Shown in pieces: positions 5,753 to 11,639 of a stretch of 11,639 nucleotides of DNA. Position numbers and translations under genes: made by a program. Each line of letters starts with the position of its first letter. Positions within the stretch are counted from its first letter, which is position 1. Location of the stretch: positions 1 through 11,639 of the forward strand of contig JAJDZO010000261.1 of NCBI GenBank assembly GCA_022824605.1, given 5' to 3'. Origin of the DNA: Acidimicrobiia bacterium (GTDB taxonomy: Bacteria; Actinomycetota; Acidimicrobiia; Acidimicrobiales; Aldehydirespiratoraceae). The notes under the pieces were generated by a model, which was given only the letters and a program-made list of their open reading frames with translations, made no database searches and was not told where the DNA came from.

Positions 5753-5839
5753 CGGAGGGAGGGGGATTCGAACCCCCGGGGCCGGTGAAGGCCCAACGGT
5801 TTTCAAGACCGTCGCAATCGTCCGCTCTGCCATCCCTCC
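5753..5839 (-). tRNA. tRNA-Ser (anticodon UGA)
   Basis: The minus strand folds into an 87-nt class II tRNA. The 7-bp acceptor GGAGGGA pairs with TCCCTCC. The anticodon stem ACGGT/ACCGT encloses the loop CTTGAAA with anticodon TGA. There is a long variable arm (GGGCCTTCACCGGCCC) and a T arm GGGGG-TTCGAAT-CCCCC. The discriminator is G and the next bases are CTC, so CCA is added post-transcriptionally. It lies 41 bp downstream of pheA on the same strand. A TAACAT hexamer (5847-5852, minus) sits seven bases before the mature 5' end. Confidence 0.96.
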
Positions 5840-5880
5840 TGCGCCCATGTTATGGGGCCGAGCGATCAGGCGAGTGGGCG

Positions 5881-6825
5881 TCAGCGGAGGATCCGCCCTC
5901 TCAGGTCGTCGATCCAGGCGGCTGCCTTGCGCACCTCGACCTGGTTCATCACATGGTCGTGGTGGTCCGCAGATGCCGACGGGTAGGAGCCGAGGAACTT
6001 CACCTGGGAGGTCTTCATGCTCAGGCTGCGCAGCGCGTCGGCCACCACCTCGTCGGCGATGTGGCCCTCGCAGTCGAGCAGGAAGCAGTACTGGCCGAGG
6101 CTGGCCTTGGTGGGACGGCTCTGCAGGCTGGTGAGGTTGATGGCCCGAGCCGCGAACTCGCTGAGGATCCCCATGAGTGAGCCGGGAACGTCGGAGCGCT
6201 GGTACACGACCATGCTCGTCTTGTCGTGCCCGGTCGGAGCGGCCACCACCTCGGCGCCCACCAGCACGAAGCGGGTCTGGTTGTCGGGATGATCGGCGAT
6301 GTCGGTGGCCAGCACGTCCAGTCCGTAAACCTCGGCCGAGCGCAGCGGCGCGACGGCGGCGGTGGTGCGGTCACCGGACTCCGTCAGGCTGCGGGCCGCA
6401 TCCGCGGTCGAGTTGGTCGCCTCGAACACTGCGTCGGGGAGATGGGTGGCCAAGTACTCGCGGCACTGGGCGTGAGCTATCGGATAGGAGCGGATCCGCT
6501 CCACCGACTCCAGCGACATCCCCGGCGGACCCAACAGGTGGAGGTTGACGTCGATTATCACCTCGCGCTGGATGAAGAGGTCGGTGTCGAAAGCCAGCGC
6601 GTCGAGAGTGGCGGTCACCGAGCCCTCGATCATGTTCTCGATGGCCACCAGCCCCAAATCCACGTCGCGGTTGCTGACGGCCCGCAGCACATCGATGATC
6701 GAGTTGATGGGCCGATGCGCCATGGCGGACAGGTCGGGCTGGGAATAGATGGCCTGCTCAGTGAACGTTCCCGGCGGACCCAGGTATCCCACGGTCGGAG
6801 TACGTGACTGCTCGGGCGGCTGCAT
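5881..6825 (-). CDS. pheA: Prephenate dehydratase
   Basis: This 314-residue monofunctional prephenate dehydratase converts prephenate to phenylpyruvate, the committed step to phenylalanine, in the cytoplasm. The catalytic PBP-like domain covers residues 10-192: YLGPPGTFTEQA at 14-25, VAIENMIEGSV at 60-70, and the catalytic DNQTRFVLVG containing Thr184-Arg185-Phe186. The regulatory ACT domain follows at about 203-283, with GSLMGILSEFAARAINLTSLQSRPTK, the Phe-binding GALV/ESRP-type region (here QSRP). No chorismate mutase domain is present, as in most actinobacteria. ATG 6825 is preferred: a TACCCT -10 hexamer (6833-6838, minus) ends seven bases before it, implying a leaderless mRNA. The out-of-frame ATG at 6829 is ignored. 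Allosteric inhibition by Phe is expected from the ACT domain. The gene diverges from the MBL-fold gene. Confidence 0.95.
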   Translation of the reverse strand: MQPPEQSRTPTVGYLGPPGTFTEQAIYSQPDLSAMAHRPINSIIDVLRAVSNRDVDLGLVAIENMIEGSVTATLDALAFDTDLFIQREVIIDVNLHLLGPPGMSLESVERIRSYPIAHAQCREYLATHLPDAVFEATNSTADAARSLTESGDRTTAAVAPLRSAEVYGLDVLATDIADHPDNQTRFVLVGAEVVAAPTGHDKTSMVVYQRSDVPGSLMGILSEFAARAINLTSLQSRPTKASLGQYCFLLDCEGHIADEVVADALRSLSMKTSQVKFLGSYPSASADHHDHVMNQVEVRKAAAWIDDLRGRILR

Positions 6826-6832
6826 CCATCGC

Positions 6833-6838
6833 AGGGTA
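6833..6838 (-). promoter_or_regulatory. pheA -10 box (TACCCT), leaderless spacing
   Basis: On the minus strand TACCCT is followed by seven bases and then the pheA ATG, putting the expected transcription start at the start codon. No Shine-Dalgarno is present. No clear -35 hexamer is seen 17 bp upstream. Confidence 0.5.
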
Positions 6839-6878
6839 CGGCCCCACTGCCGGGATCAGCGGCGCAGAGGCGACCCGT

Positions 6879-6884
6879 TAGGGT
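6879..6884 (+). promoter_or_regulatory. -10 box (TAGGGT) for the short ORF/MBL-fold transcript
   Basis: TAGGGT is followed by seven bases and then GTG 6892, the same geometry as at pheA and the PP2C gene. It lies only 41 bp from the divergent pheA -10 box, so the two promoters share a compact region. A -35 element is not obvious. Confidence 0.45.
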
Positions 6885-6891
6885 GATCTCC

Positions 6892-6960
6892 GTGATCGAC
6901 CAGTTCCGCTTCTGCCGGCTGCACCGCGTCCGGCTGGTTCGGCCCGGTGCCCGCCGTTGA
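6892..6960 (+). CDS. Possible leaderless 22-residue leader peptide upstream of the MBL-fold gene
   Basis: GTG 6892 opens a 22-codon frame encoding MIDQFRFCRL followed by HRVRLVRPGARR, with seven Arg and one Cys. It starts seven bases after a TAGGGT hexamer, so it would be at or next to the 5' end of the mRNA. Its TGA (6958-6960) overlaps the TTG start of the MBL-fold gene (6957-6959) as TTGA. This arrangement suits termination-reinitiation coupling, and the MBL-fold gene has no Shine-Dalgarno of its own. Leaderless upstream short ORFs are well known in mycobacteria, some of them Cys-rich and controlling sulfur genes. Whether this one is translated or regulatory is inference. Confidence 0.4.
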   Translation: MIDQFRFCRLHRVRLVRPGARR

Positions 6961-7679
6961 GCGCTATGGACGACCGGCTCTACTTCCGCCAACTGCTGTC
7001 GGGACGTGACTTCGCCGGCGATGACGGGCTGGCTCAACAGATGGTGAACTTCGTGTACGCCATCGGCGATCGCCATACCGGCGAGGCGGTGCTCGTCGAT
7101 CCGGCCTACGACACCGGCGGCCTGCTCGACCTGCTGCAGGCCGACGGCATGGCCTGCACCGGCGTGCTGGCCACCCACTACCACCCCGACCATGTGGGCG
7201 GCGAGATGATGGGCCTGAGCATCGAGGGCATCAGCCGGCTGCTGGAGCAGGTGTCGGTGCCGATCCATGTGCAGGCCGACGAGGCCGACTACGTCAAGAA
7301 GGTGACCGGCGTGGACGACGACTGCCTCGTGAGCCACGCCTCGGGCGACGTGGTGAGCGTGGGCGCGGTCGCTGTCGAACTCATCGCCACTCCGGGCCAT
7401 ACTCCCGGCAGCCAGTGCTTTCTGGTGGACGGCCGGCTGGTCGCGGGAGACACCCTCTTCCTCGAGGGATGCGGCCGCACCGACCTGCCCGGATCTGATC
7501 CGGCCCAGATGTATGAGAGCCTCACCACCCGCCTCGCCCGAGTGCCCGACGATGCCGTGCTCTACCCCGGCCACCGCTACTCAGTCGAGTCGTCGGCCAC
7601 TATGGGCATCACCCGGGAACGCAACTATGTGTTCCGGCCCACCAGCCGAGAGCAATGGCTGGCCGCCTTCGCCGGCTGA
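6957..7679 (+). CDS. MBL-fold metallohydrolase, glyoxalase II/persulfide dioxygenase-like
   Basis: This 240-residue single-domain metallo-beta-lactamase-fold enzyme is probably cytoplasmic. The metal ligands are all visible: H74-Y-H76-P-D78-H79 in LATHYHPDHVGG, His148 in TPGHTPGSQC, Asp165 in VAGDTLFLEGCGR and His206 in LYPGHRY. The GDTLF-EGCGRTDLPGSDP segment is shared with ETHE1-type persulfide dioxygenases and YcbL/GloB-type hydrolases, so the substrate could be a glutathione or other low-molecular-weight thiol adduct or persulfide. The D-2-H site permits either one Fe or two Zn. TTG 6957 is chosen because it overlaps the TGA of the upstream 22-codon frame. ATG 6966, three codons in, is the alternative. 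The gene has no partner on its strand for 300 bp and converges on tRNA-Leu. Confidence 0.88.
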   Translation: MSAMDDRLYFRQLLSGRDFAGDDGLAQQMVNFVYAIGDRHTGEAVLVDPAYDTGGLLDLLQADGMACTGVLATHYHPDHVGGEMMGLSIEGISRLLEQVSVPIHVQADEADYVKKVTGVDDDCLVSHASGDVVSVGAVAVELIATPGHTPGSQCFLVDGRLVAGDTLFLEGCGRTDLPGSDPAQMYESLTTRLARVPDDAVLYPGHRYSVESSATMGITRERNYVFRPTSREQWLAAFAG

Positions 7680-7728
7680 GCCTCCAGAGGCCGAGCGAAA
7701 CCTATCTGAGCGCCCGTTTGGTGTCGGG

Positions 7729-7813
<85 letters not shown>

Positions 7814-7969
7814 GTGGCCCCGACCCGGGGGCGGATCGGGTTCACGAGACTAGCGGCCTGCCGGTCGAAACACCGCCTGCTGTGCGTTGGGCCTCCCGCC
7901 CGTTCGGACACCGTTTGCCTTCGACCTCTCCACGCTCGTTCGGCCTTCGGCCGGTAATCGGGCGGGCAC

Positions 7970-7975
7970 TAGCAT
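7970..7975 (+). promoter_or_regulatory. PP2C gene -10 box (TAGCAT), leaderless spacing
   Basis: TAGCAT is followed by seven bases and ATG 7983. This decides the start in favour of 7983 over the in-frame upstream ATG at 7887, whose product would begin with 32 residues that do not resemble the family. A short GGCC-TTC-GGCC hairpin lies just upstream, near 7942-7952. Confidence 0.5.
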
Positions 7976-7982
7976 CGACGGG

Positions 7983-8768
7983 ATGCGCTTGGACGGCGGG
8001 GCTGCCACCCATGTGGGCCTGCACCGCAATGAGAATCAGGACCGCCACCTGGTCGGCAGCGCCCTCTTCGCGGTGGCCGACGGGGTTGGCAGCCACCGCG
8101 GAGGGGGCATCGCGGCGAGTATCGCCACCGAGGTCCTGTCCCGCGCCGAGCGGGTCGACTCGCTGCAGCAGCTCATCGCCTTGGTGGGTAGAGCCAACCG
8201 GGCAATACTCGAGGCCGCCAAGGACGACCCGCGCCTGCATGAGATGTCGACGACGCTGTGCGTGCTGGCCGACCTCCAAAGCGCGGACGATCCGCCCCGG
8301 CTGGCTGCGTGCAATGTCGGCGACTCCCGGCTGTACACCCTCGATCATCGTGGCTTGAACCAGGTGAGCGTCGACCACACCATCTCGCAGAACCTGCTGC
8401 GCGACGGTCTCATCTCCGCCGCGGAGGCGGCTGTTCACGCCGATCGTCACACTCTCACCCGAGCGGTGGGATTCGAGCCCCGGCTGTATGTCGACGGCTG
8501 GGAACTGGCCGCCTTCGCAGGCACCCGCCTGCTGTTGTGCAGCGACGGGTTGACCAACGAGGTGACCGAACCCGAGATCACCGAGATCCTGGCGTCGGTG
8601 AAGGATCCCTCCGCAGCCGCCGACCGCCTGATGAAGCGCGCGGTGCGGCCCGGACACGGTCGTGACAACGTCTCCGTTGTGGTCGCGGATGTGGTGGACG
8701 GACCTGAATGCCGGCCGGACCGTGGAGACCGGCTGGTGCTCACGTCTCGACCCGCCGTGCCGGCCTGA
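7983..8768 (+). CDS. PP2C-family Ser/Thr protein phosphatase
   Basis: This 261-residue PPM/PP2C phosphatase dephosphorylates Ser/Thr, most likely on targets of the adjacent kinase and the kinase itself. Metal-binding and core motifs appear in order: NENQDRHLV (Asp20), FAVADGVGSHRGG (Asp33-Gly34), MSTTLCVLAD, CNVGDSRLYTL (Asp114), LLLCSDGLTNEV (Asp188) and GRDNVSVVVADV (Asp228). Unlike mycobacterial PstP, which has a membrane segment and an extracellular domain after the catalytic part, this protein ends about 25 residues past the fold and has no hydrophobic segment, so it should be cytosolic. The start at ATG 7983 rests on the -10 spacing and on THVGLHRNENQD fitting the usual PP2C N-terminus. 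The kinase follows 106 bp downstream on the same strand with its own promoter. Confidence 0.93.
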   Translation: MRLDGGAATHVGLHRNENQDRHLVGSALFAVADGVGSHRGGGIAASIATEVLSRAERVDSLQQLIALVGRANRAILEAAKDDPRLHEMSTTLCVLADLQSADDPPRLAACNVGDSRLYTLDHRGLNQVSVDHTISQNLLRDGLISAAEAAVHADRHTLTRAVGFEPRLYVDGWELAAFAGTRLLLCSDGLTNEVTEPEITEILASVKDPSAAADRLMKRAVRPGHGRDNVSVVVADVVDGPECRPDRGDRLVLTSRPAVPA

Positions 8769-8775
8769 CCTCGGC

Positions 8776-8813
8776 GTGGCTCTGAAGGAGAGGCGCCTCG
8801 CTGCGGGAGCCAC
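8776..8813 (+). terminator. Stem-loop between the PP2C and kinase genes
   Basis: GTGGCTC (8776-8782) pairs exactly with GAGCCAC (8807-8813), and the interior contains the perfect palindrome GAGGCGCCTC (8790-8799). It follows the PP2C stop by eight bases. It has no T-run, so it may be a weak or Rho-assisted terminator, or an mRNA processing or stability element. It would separate the phosphatase transcript from the kinase promoter at 8861. Confidence 0.3.
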
Positions 8814-8860
8814 TGACAGAGGCTGACGCCCGGCATTTCTTCCGGTTCAAGGGTGCCCGG

Positions 8861-8866
8861 TACAAT
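8861..8866 (+). promoter_or_regulatory. Kinase gene -10 box (TACAAT), near-leaderless spacing
   Basis: TACAAT, the closest match to the sigma-70/SigA consensus in the window, is followed by eight bases and then GTG 8875. No Shine-Dalgarno precedes the GTG. The kinase can therefore be transcribed independently of the phosphatase. Confidence 0.55.
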
Positions 8867-8874
8867 GGTGCACG

Positions 8875-11142
8875 GTGTCAGATGAGGGCCTGACCGTGTT
8901 CAACGGTCGCTACGAGTTGCTTCGCCGCATCGCGCGCGGCGGAATGGCCGATGTCTACCTGGCTCGCGACGCATCACTCGACCGGCAGGTGGCCGTGAAG
9001 GTCCTGTTCCCGGAGTTCGCCAACGACCCGAGCTTCGTCGAGCGCTTCCGCCGGGAGGCCAAAGCGGCGGCCAACCTCAACCACCCCAACATCGTCGGAA
9101 TATACGACTGGGGGCAGGAGCAGGGCACCTACTACATCGTCATGGAGTACGTCGTGGGCCGCAACATGGCCGACGTGCTGCGCTCCACCGGGCGCTTGAG
9201 CCCCGACCGGGCCTCCGAGATCGCCTCCGCAGTGGCCGAAGGGCTCAGCAGCGCCCACAACGCCGGACTCGTGCACCGTGACATCAAGCTCGGCAACATC
9301 ATCGTGAGCGACGACGGCCAGGTGAAGGTGGCCGACTTCGGCATCGCCACCGCTCTGGCCCGACGCACCGGCGACAACCTCACCCACATCGGGTCGGTCA
9401 TGGGAACGGCGACGTATTTCTCGCCCGAACAGGCCCAAGGCAAGGCACTCGACGGCCGAAGCGACCTGTACTCGCTGGGGGTGGTGCTCTACGAGATGAT
9501 CGTGGGCAAGCCGCCGTTCACCGCTGAGACTTCCACCGCGGTGGCGGTCAAGCATGTGCAGGAGCGCCCGCTGCCTCCCTCTCTGCTCGGCGCGGGCATC
9601 GTGGAGTCCCTCGAGGCCATCATCTTGAAGTTGCTGGCCAAGAACCCGGCCAACCGGTATCCGAAGGCCGACGACCTCCGGGCCGACCTCCAGCGCTACC
9701 TGGCCGGCGCCCACAGCATCCCTGCCCGCACCGGCGAGCACCCCCGTTCGAGCGGGTTGTCGCGCTCCGGCGAGTTCTCGGGTTCTGGTGACCTGCGCCT
9801 CACTGGAGCCCACCCCCTGACCGGCGAGTTCTCCCGCTCCGGGGCCGGCGAACGCCCCGTGACCCGACCGCCGACTCCGCCGACACCGCCTGCGGCCGGA
9901 CCGCGCACCGGCGGAGTGGCTGCCGTTCCCCCGGCTCGTGGCGGGCGTGGCGCCGGCCCCGGCGGCCCCGCCCCGCCTGGGCCTCCACCAGGTTCGGGCC
10001 ACGGATCTCCTCAGCAGTACGATCCGCCCGCCTACTACTACGAGGAGGTCCACCGCTCCGACGGCTGGAAGCGCGTCGTGCTCATGTTTCTCGGTCTCGT
10101 CGCCCTCGTCGGCGCCCTCGGATATCTGGGCGTGACCTTCTACCGGTCTCTGGGTCTCGACGATGACACCGGCCCCGCCACGTCGATCGCGGCTGAGGAT
10201 CCCGCGCTGGTCGACGTGCCCGACGTGTTGGGCATGAACTACGGCGAGGCGGACGCCCAACTGAGATCGGTCGGGCTGGTGCCCGAACCCAGCTACCAGG
10301 TCAACACCGGACAGCCCGAGAACACGGTGTTCGCCCAGAGTCCTCCGGGCGGTCAGCGCATCGAGGAGGGCGCAACCGTCGCGTTGACGGTCAGCCAGGG
10401 CGAGACGCCCACGGTTCCGCCCGTACGGGGCCGTAACCGTGTCGATGCCACCGAGATCCTCAGGGGCGCGGGTTACGAAGTCATCGTCATCGAGGGTGCC
10501 AGCCAGGCCGAGGCGGGCATCGTGGTGGGCCAGGAGCCTGCTTCCAACGCGGAGCTCGCGCCGGGTGAGGCGGTGACGATCACGGTGTCCACCGGGCCGG
10601 GGCAGATCTTCGTGCCCGATGTGCGGGGCCAGACCCTGAGTCAGGCCTTCCAGACCCTGATCGGGCAGGGATTCCGCGTAGGGGAGAGGCGCGAACCGTC
10701 GACCGCGGTCGCCGAGGGGCAGATCATCGACACCGATCCGCCGCATGGGTTCCCGGTGTCGGCCGGTCTGGAGGTGTTCGTCATCATCTCGGACGGTCCG
10801 CCGCCGGTGGCCATACCCGACGTGCAGGGTCTGCTGTTCGACACCGGCAAGCTGACGATCGAGCGGGACGGGCTCGTCGTGGGCGTAGTGACCTTCGAGC
10901 CGGTTGAGCCGGGATCGTCGGATGTGGGCCGGATTCTGGCTCAGACGCCGCCGCCCAACCTTGAAGTGACGGCCGAGACCGCCGTGAATCTGGTGGTGGG
11001 CGAGTCAGCCGACACCCAGGGCTCATCGGAGACCGAAGGCGATCAGATCGATCCCGAGCCCCCGCAGGCCGAGGACGAGACCGACGGCATCGATCAGTCC
11101 GGCACCGATGGAGGCGACGAGCCGGCTCCAGAGGACGGCTGA
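8875..11142 (+). CDS. pknB: PknB-like transmembrane Ser/Thr kinase with four PASTA domains
   Basis: This 755-residue receptor-type kinase has a cytosolic kinase domain at about 13-276: glycine loop RGGMADVY, Lys42 in VAVKV, Glu61, catalytic HRDIKLGN (Asp136, Asn141), DFG at 154-156, activation loop with Thr170 and GTATYFSPEQ, and DGRSDLYSLGVVLYEM. A Gly/Pro/Ser-rich linker follows (about 281-395), including a hexapeptide-like [S/T]-G repeat at 286-326. One membrane helix lies at about 401-423 (VVLMFLGLVALVGALGYLGV). Outside are four PASTA repeats, about 445-509, 511-574, 577-641 and 644-711, then an acidic tail. PASTA domains of this family bind muropeptides or lipid II, so a role in cell-wall growth and division is expected. 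GTG 8875 fits the -10 spacing and the family N-terminus. trpG converges on it as in mycobacteria. No frameshifts are seen. Confidence 0.96.
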   Translation: MSDEGLTVFNGRYELLRRIARGGMADVYLARDASLDRQVAVKVLFPEFANDPSFVERFRREAKAAANLNHPNIVGIYDWGQEQGTYYIVMEYVVGRNMADVLRSTGRLSPDRASEIASAVAEGLSSAHNAGLVHRDIKLGNIIVSDDGQVKVADFGIATALARRTGDNLTHIGSVMGTATYFSPEQAQGKALDGRSDLYSLGVVLYEMIVGKPPFTAETSTAVAVKHVQERPLPPSLLGAGIVESLEAIILKLLAKNPANRYPKADDLRADLQRYLAGAHSIPARTGEHPRSSGLSRSGEFSGSGDLRLTGAHPLTGEFSRSGAGERPVTRPPTPPTPPAAGPRTGGVAAVPPARGGRGAGPGGPAPPGPPPGSGHGSPQQYDPPAYYYEEVHRSDGWKRVVLMFLGLVALVGALGYLGVTFYRSLGLDDDTGPATSIAAEDPALVDVPDVLGMNYGEADAQLRSVGLVPEPSYQVNTGQPENTVFAQSPPGGQRIEEGATVALTVSQGETPTVPPVRGRNRVDATEILRGAGYEVIVIEGASQAEAGIVVGQEPASNAELAPGEAVTITVSTGPGQIFVPDVRGQTLSQAFQTLIGQGFRVGERREPSTAVAEGQIIDTDPPHGFPVSAGLEVFVIISDGPPPVAIPDVQGLLFDTGKLTIERDGLVVGVVTFEPVEPGSSDVGRILAQTPPPNLEVTAETAVNLVVGESADTQGSSETEGDQIDPEPPQAEDETDGIDQSGTDGGDEPAPEDG
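9730..9852 (+). repeat. Degenerate hexapeptide repeat in the kinase juxtamembrane linker
   Basis: Codons 286-326 of the kinase encode [S/T]-G pairs at 286, 293, 298, 304, 310, 316 and 322, spaced exactly six residues apart from 298 on (SGEFSG, SGDLRL, TGAHPL, TGEFSR). The DNA string CCGGCGAGTTCTC occurs at 9767-9779 and again at 9821-9833, 54 bp apart (three hexapeptides). This suggests growth by in-frame duplication. The Ser/Thr residues are potential autophosphorylation sites. Confidence 0.5.
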
Positions 11143-11152
11143 GCGCCGGCGC
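11143..11152. repeat. GCGCCGGCGC palindrome between convergent pknB and trpG
   Basis: A perfect 10-bp palindrome fills most of the 15-bp gap between the two convergent stop codons. A stem this short with no loop room is unlikely to terminate either gene alone, so transcripts probably overlap at their 3' ends. Confidence 0.3.
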
Positions 11153-11157
11153 CCGGA

Positions 11158-11639
11158 TCAGCTGCAGCGGCCGAGGAAGTTGTTGAGCAGCTCGCGCCCC
11201 GCGTCGGTGAGCACCGACTCCGGATGGAATTGAACCCCCTCAGTCGGGTGATGCCGATGCCGCAGACCCATCACCAGGCCTTCATTGCAGGTGGCCGACA
11301 CCTCCAGCACCGACGGAACCGAGGCCCGCTCAACGATCAGCGAGTGATAGCGGGTGGCCGTGATCGGATTGGGCAGGCCATCGAACACCCCTGAGCTGTC
11401 GTGTTCGATCGATGATGTCTTGCCGTGCATCACCCTGGAGGCTCTCACCACCTTCGCTCCGAACACCTCGCCGATGCACTGCATCCCCAGGCACACCCCG
11501 AGTATCGGCACCTCGCCGCTGAGCGTGGCCAGCAGCTCGTTGCTGACACCAGCATCGGAGGGCGTGCCCGGTCCCGGACTGATCAGGATCCCGTCAGGCG
11601 CCAAGCCCCGAACTTCGGAGGCCGTGACCGCATCATGGC
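11158..11639 (-). CDS. trpG: Glutamine amidotransferase, anthranilate/aminodeoxychorismate synthase component II (5' end outside window)
   Basis: The minus-strand frame enters from the right edge (first complete codon at 11637) and stops at 11158-11160. It encodes the class I glutamine amidotransferase domain that hydrolyses glutamine and feeds ammonia to the TrpE or PabB synthase. Visible landmarks are GILISPGPGTPSDAG, the nucleophile in PILGVCLGMQ, the MHGKTS segment, TATRYHSL and the catalytic His-Glu in EGVQFHPES, ending LLNNFLGRCS. About 40 N-terminal residues (usually ILV-DNYDSF-NL) lie outside the window. TTG 11604 is internal, not the start. MHGKTSS, TATRYHSL and the location next to pknB match mycobacterial TrpG (Rv0013). 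PabA-type function in folate synthesis is equally possible, since one subunit often serves both. Confidence 0.92.
   Translation of the reverse strand, partial: HDAVTASEVRGLAPDGILISPGPGTPSDAGVSNELLATLSGEVPILGVCLGMQCIGEVFGAKVVRASRVMHGKTSSIEHDSSGVFDGLPNPITATRYHSLIVERASVPSVLEVSATCNEGLVMGLRHRHHPTEGVQFHPESVLTDAGRELLNNFLGRCS

Noticed and set aside
7887..7982. Extended N-terminus for the PP2C phosphatase from ATG 7887
   Set aside because: The extra 32 residues do not resemble the family, and a -10 hexamer lies inside that stretch seven bases before ATG 7983.
8974..10746. 590-codon minus-strand open frame antisense to the kinase
   Set aside because: High-GC coding DNA produces long antisense frames. 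The product is His/Val/Gly-rich with no family motif, whereas the plus strand has a complete kinase with PASTA domains.

Overview
The window looks like chromosomal DNA of a high-GC actinobacterium. Acidimicrobiia (Ilumatobacter-like) is my best guess, not a proof. Supporting signs are the GC-rich codon use, a PP2C phosphatase followed by a PASTA-domain Ser/Thr kinase convergent with trpG (as at the mycobacterial pknB-trpG boundary), tRNAs without an encoded CCA, a lipoprotein with a long Thr/Ala linker, and many start codons placed 6-8 nt after a TAnnnT -10 hexamer (leaderless mRNAs).

Left part, about 1-4410, is accessory and rearranged. Bases 1-430 hold two pieces of a short-chain dehydrogenase (SDR) facing each other, best explained by a small internal inversion between 9-bp inverted repeats. 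An intact amidase-signature hydrolase follows (526-1959). Bases 1960-2623 carry no intact gene: a minus-strand frame joins an alpha/beta-hydrolase fragment to a RelE/ParE-like tail (2027-2380), and 2381-2623 holds two perfect hairpins plus the promoter and operator region of the next gene. Two small plus-strand genes follow, one with a predicted helix-turn-helix (2624-2944) and one unrecognised (3018-3224). A minus-strand nucleotidyltransferase-like remnant (3176-3469) comes next. It has been cut at its second codon by an IS5-type insertion sequence (about 3471-4404) flanked by a GCGC duplication. Removing the element in silico restores GTG CGC GGC... in frame, three bases after the stop of the next minus-strand gene.

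Right part, about 4414-11639, is orderly. On the minus strand are a secreted pectinacetylesterase/Notum-like lipoprotein (4414-5691), tRNA-Ser(UGA) and prephenate dehydratase pheA (5881-6825). Diverging from pheA is a possible leaderless 22-codon ORF (6892-6960), whose stop overlaps the TTG start of an MBL-fold hydrolase of the glyoxalase II/persulfide dioxygenase type (6957-7679). Then come tRNA-Leu(CAG) on the minus strand, a soluble PP2C phosphatase (7983-8768) and a membrane PknB-like kinase with four PASTA domains (8875-11142). A truncated trpG/pabA-type glutamine amidotransferase converges on the kinase (11158 to the window edge).

The phosphatase and kinase are the obvious functional pair: reversible Ser/Thr phosphorylation probably tied to cell-wall sensing. 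pheA and trpG are both aromatic amino acid (or folate) branch genes but are not co-transcribed. I found no CRISPR array and no complete new defence system. The nearest candidate is the small-gene/nucleotidyltransferase remnant around 2.6-3.5 kb.
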